Assembly: GCA_029212275.1 (NCBI GenBank)
Contig: JARGOI010000068.1
Span: 2,555 to 9,558 of the forward strand
Direction of reading: 5' to 3'
Length of the DNA stretch: 7,004 nucleotides
From: Thalassolituus sp.
Lineage (GTDB): Bacteria; Pseudomonadota; Gammaproteobacteria; Pseudomonadales; Oceanobacteraceae
Shown here: positions 6,101 through 7,004 of the stretch, in pieces
How the letters are laid out: each line of letters begins with the position of its first letter
Position numbering within the stretch: position 1 is the first letter of the stretch
Notes under the pieces: generated by a model
What the model saw: only the letters and a program-made list of their open reading frames with translations
Databases searched by the model: none
Told to the model about the DNA's origin: nothing
Made by a program: the position numbers and the translations under genes

Positions 6101-7004
6101 ATTTTACGGTGGTGGGTATTGGCGATATGGCGGGGGACGTGTTTGGTAATGGTCTGTTGCTGTCCGAACATATTTGTTTGGTGGCAGCGTTCAACCATAT
6201 GCATATCTTTATTGATCCTACGCCTGATTCTGCCAAGAGCTTTCCTGAGCGCAAGCGCCTGTTCGAATTACCGCGCTCTAGCTGGAGTGATTACAACCAA
6301 GAATTGATTTCAGAAGGCGGCGGTATTTTCTTACGTTCGGCGAAAAAAATTGGTATCACAGCGCCCATGAAAAAGCGCTTCGACATTACTGATGACTTTT
6401 TAGCGCCTAACGAACTGATTAAGAAAATTTTGAAGTCGAAAGTGGATTTAATTTGGAACGGCGGTATTGGTACTTACATCAAATCGTCCACCGAGACCCA
6501 TGCCAACGTTGGTGATAAAGCCAATGACGCGTTACGAATCAACGGTAAAGAAGTACGCGCCAAAGTGATCGGCGAAGGTGGTAACTTAGGTGTCACGCAA
6601 TTGGGCCGAATTGAATATGGTCTTAACGGTGGTGCTTCGTATACCGACTTTATTGATAACGCCGGCGGCGTTGATTGCTCAGATCACGAAGTTAACATCA
6701 AAATTATGTTGAACGAAGTGATGGACAATGGCGACTTAACCCGTAAACAGCGCAACGAAATATTTATGGCACAAACCGATGCCGTAGGTGAGCTGGTGTT
6801 GGCCAACAATTACAATCAAACCCAAGCCATTGCGTTAGCGTATCGGGAATGCCGTTCTCGCTTTGAAGAATATGTTCGTTTAATGCGCGAATATGAAGTA
6901 GCCGGTAAATTAAATCGTAAGCTAGAATTTCTTCCAGACGAAGAAGCCTTGCAAACGCGCCGTGCTGATAATAAAGGCTTAACGCGTCCCGAATTGTCGG
7001 TACT
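3187..7004 (+). CDS. gdhB: NAD-specific glutamate dehydrogenase, large GDH-180 type (3' end outside window)
   Basis: This frame is open for 1272 codons to the window edge. GDH-180 enzymes are usually about 1,600 residues, so roughly the last fifth is missing. It catalyses NAD-dependent oxidation of glutamate to 2-oxoglutarate and ammonia in the cytoplasm, chiefly for amino-acid catabolism. The N-terminal half holds ACT-like regulatory regions: about 79-150 (VELAFDDMPFLIDSVRM), about 385-465 and about 560-640. The dehydrogenase core starts near 795 with GGLRWSDRFDDFRTE (808-822). It continues with K828, K833 and the P839-V-G-A-K843-G-G-F loop, then D899-D-P-Y and A-A-D908-K-G-T-A-T-F-S-D916. 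The NAD-binding motif is G977-I-G979-D-M-A-G983-D-V-F-G-N-G. Later conserved blocks are WNGGIGTYIKSS (1090-1101) and GEGGNLGVTQLGR (1129-1141). Motif order is normal, with no frameshift or missing key block. ATG 3187 is the only nearby in-frame start. Upstream repeats suggest regulation by a DNA-binding protein; in Pseudomonas aeruginosa the homologue is controlled by ArgR, but no clear ArgR box was recognised here. Confidence 0.96.
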   Translation, partial: MLTALHTLIDQRNQADAATQLKTFANLYYSGAPQEEVLARSVEDLYGAALSCWQFIQQRKPGEASARVFNPDHENHGWRSNHTVVELAFDDMPFLIDSVRMQLNVRHMSLHAIHYCVIHAKRTKQGKFDTSVDWTTPGKDKKPEAIIYIEVDHHSDPKELNELSGELANIMQEVAACVGDFKAMTQLATESSKALLKQSTKSETSEKLVEASDFMAWLANNHFTFLGYDEFRLEGTKDDACVVRDTDKDLGYFRHHHASQDSLRLVDLEIQIQEFITSSDPVSFMKSGNRSRIHRPAYPDYVVVKEFDSKGNVIGGKRFMGLFTSIVYVETPNNIPIVRRKLESVRNTAGFTPGSHNHKELNRILEIYPRDELFQSNADQLYSTAVSIVNIQERRQTHVFLRKDSYSKFISCLAYTPRDIYNTELRYKMESILQKEFNPLDIEFNTHFSESVLARTHFMIRMNPDHPVDYDEEVISKKIRQVVRSWSDDLHGALVEQVGEEQGNEQYLIYRDAFPAGYREDFSARTAVSDIQHMEDLIAAEPGELAMSFYRELEEDDDHLHFKLFNLDDILPLSDVIPVLENFGLRVLGEHPYEIVCSNGKRIWIHNFTLRYTLSDKISIGEVKQIFQEAFSAIWSNKAESDSFNRLVLGAKLGWKDIALLRAYARYMKQLRFGISESYIADTLSRYIPLSAQLVELFHLRFDLFEPSNEARDAAYKLCEQQLIEALDGVEQLNEDRTIRRYIELISATLRTNYYQCDEHGNDKSYLSFKFLPAEISDMPLPRPMFEIFVYSPRVEGVHLRGGRVARGGLRWSDRFDDFRTEVLGLVKAQQVKNAVIVPVGAKGGFVAKRLPKDGGRDAFMAEGIACYQTFISALLDITDNLVEGAVVPPENVIRHDNDDPYLVVAADKGTATFSDIANEIAVKRGFWMGDGFASGGSIGYDHKKMGITARGGWVSVQRHFRERELNIQDTDFTVVGIGDMAGDVFGNGLLLSEHICLVAAFNHMHIFIDPTPDSAKSFPERKRLFELPRSSWSDYNQELISEGGGIFLRSAKKIGITAPMKKRFDITDDFLAPNELIKKILKSKVDLIWNGGIGTYIKSSTETHANVGDKANDALRINGKEVRAKVIGEGGNLGVTQLGRIEYGLNGGASYTDFIDNAGGVDCSDHEVNIKIMLNEVMDNGDLTRKQRNEIFMAQTDAVGELVLANNYNQTQAIALAYRECRSRFEEYVRLMREYEVAGKLNRKLEFLPDEEALQTRRADNKGLTRPELSV

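Noticed and set aside
3257..6307. Short open frames on both strands inside the glutamate dehydrogenase
   Set aside because: The dehydrogenase frame is continuous and carries all family motifs, so these are shadows in other frames.
1..7004. CRISPR array, insertion sequence, tRNA or rRNA
   Set aside because: No regularly spaced repeats, transposase motifs, terminal inverted repeats or cloverleaf-like sequence were seen. Almost all sequence is accounted for by five housekeeping-type genes.

Overview
This 7 kb window looks like chromosome from a gammaproteobacterium, probably a marine or environmental one with moderate GC. The evidence is the family content: a very large NAD-dependent glutamate dehydrogenase of the GDH-180 type, and a MoxR / DUF58 / DUF4381 / VWA gene set in the order usual for that class. 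A finer taxonomic placement cannot be supported from the sequence alone.

Layout. The left part (1-2791) is one tightly packed minus-strand operon. In transcription order it holds a MoxR-family AAA+ ATPase (2791-1829), a DUF58 protein (1829-894), a small DUF4381 membrane protein (897-340) and the first 115 residues of a BatA-like VWA membrane protein (347 to the window edge). All three junctions overlap (TAATG, ATGA and an 8-base overlap), so translation is probably coupled. A good sigma-70-type promoter (TTGACC, 16 bp, TAAAAT) lies about 75-105 bp upstream of the moxR-type start. The rest of the operon, typically a second VWA gene and BatD-like genes, would lie beyond position 1.

The middle (2792-3186) is a 395 bp divergent intergenic region with no convincing protein gene. 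It holds the minus-strand promoter, an imperfect stem-loop followed by a T-run (about 2938-2989), three pairs of short direct repeats spaced 30, 21 and 10 bp apart, and a 7 bp inverted repeat. These are plausible regulatory sites for the gene on the right.

The right part (3187-7004) is a single plus-strand reading frame, open to the window edge, that encodes the first 1272 residues of GDH-180. It includes the ACT-rich N-terminal half, the glutamate-binding core and the Rossmann NAD-binding motif.

Function. The minus-strand genes probably form an envelope-associated MoxR-VWA chaperone or metal-insertion type system. The ATPase would act with the cytoplasmic DUF58 protein on membrane-anchored VWA partners. 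The GDH converts glutamate to 2-oxoglutarate and ammonia for amino-acid catabolism. Nothing links the two units beyond their shared intergenic region. No mobile element, CRISPR array, tRNA or rRNA was seen. I did not find a clearly new system; the most open questions are in the intergenic region.
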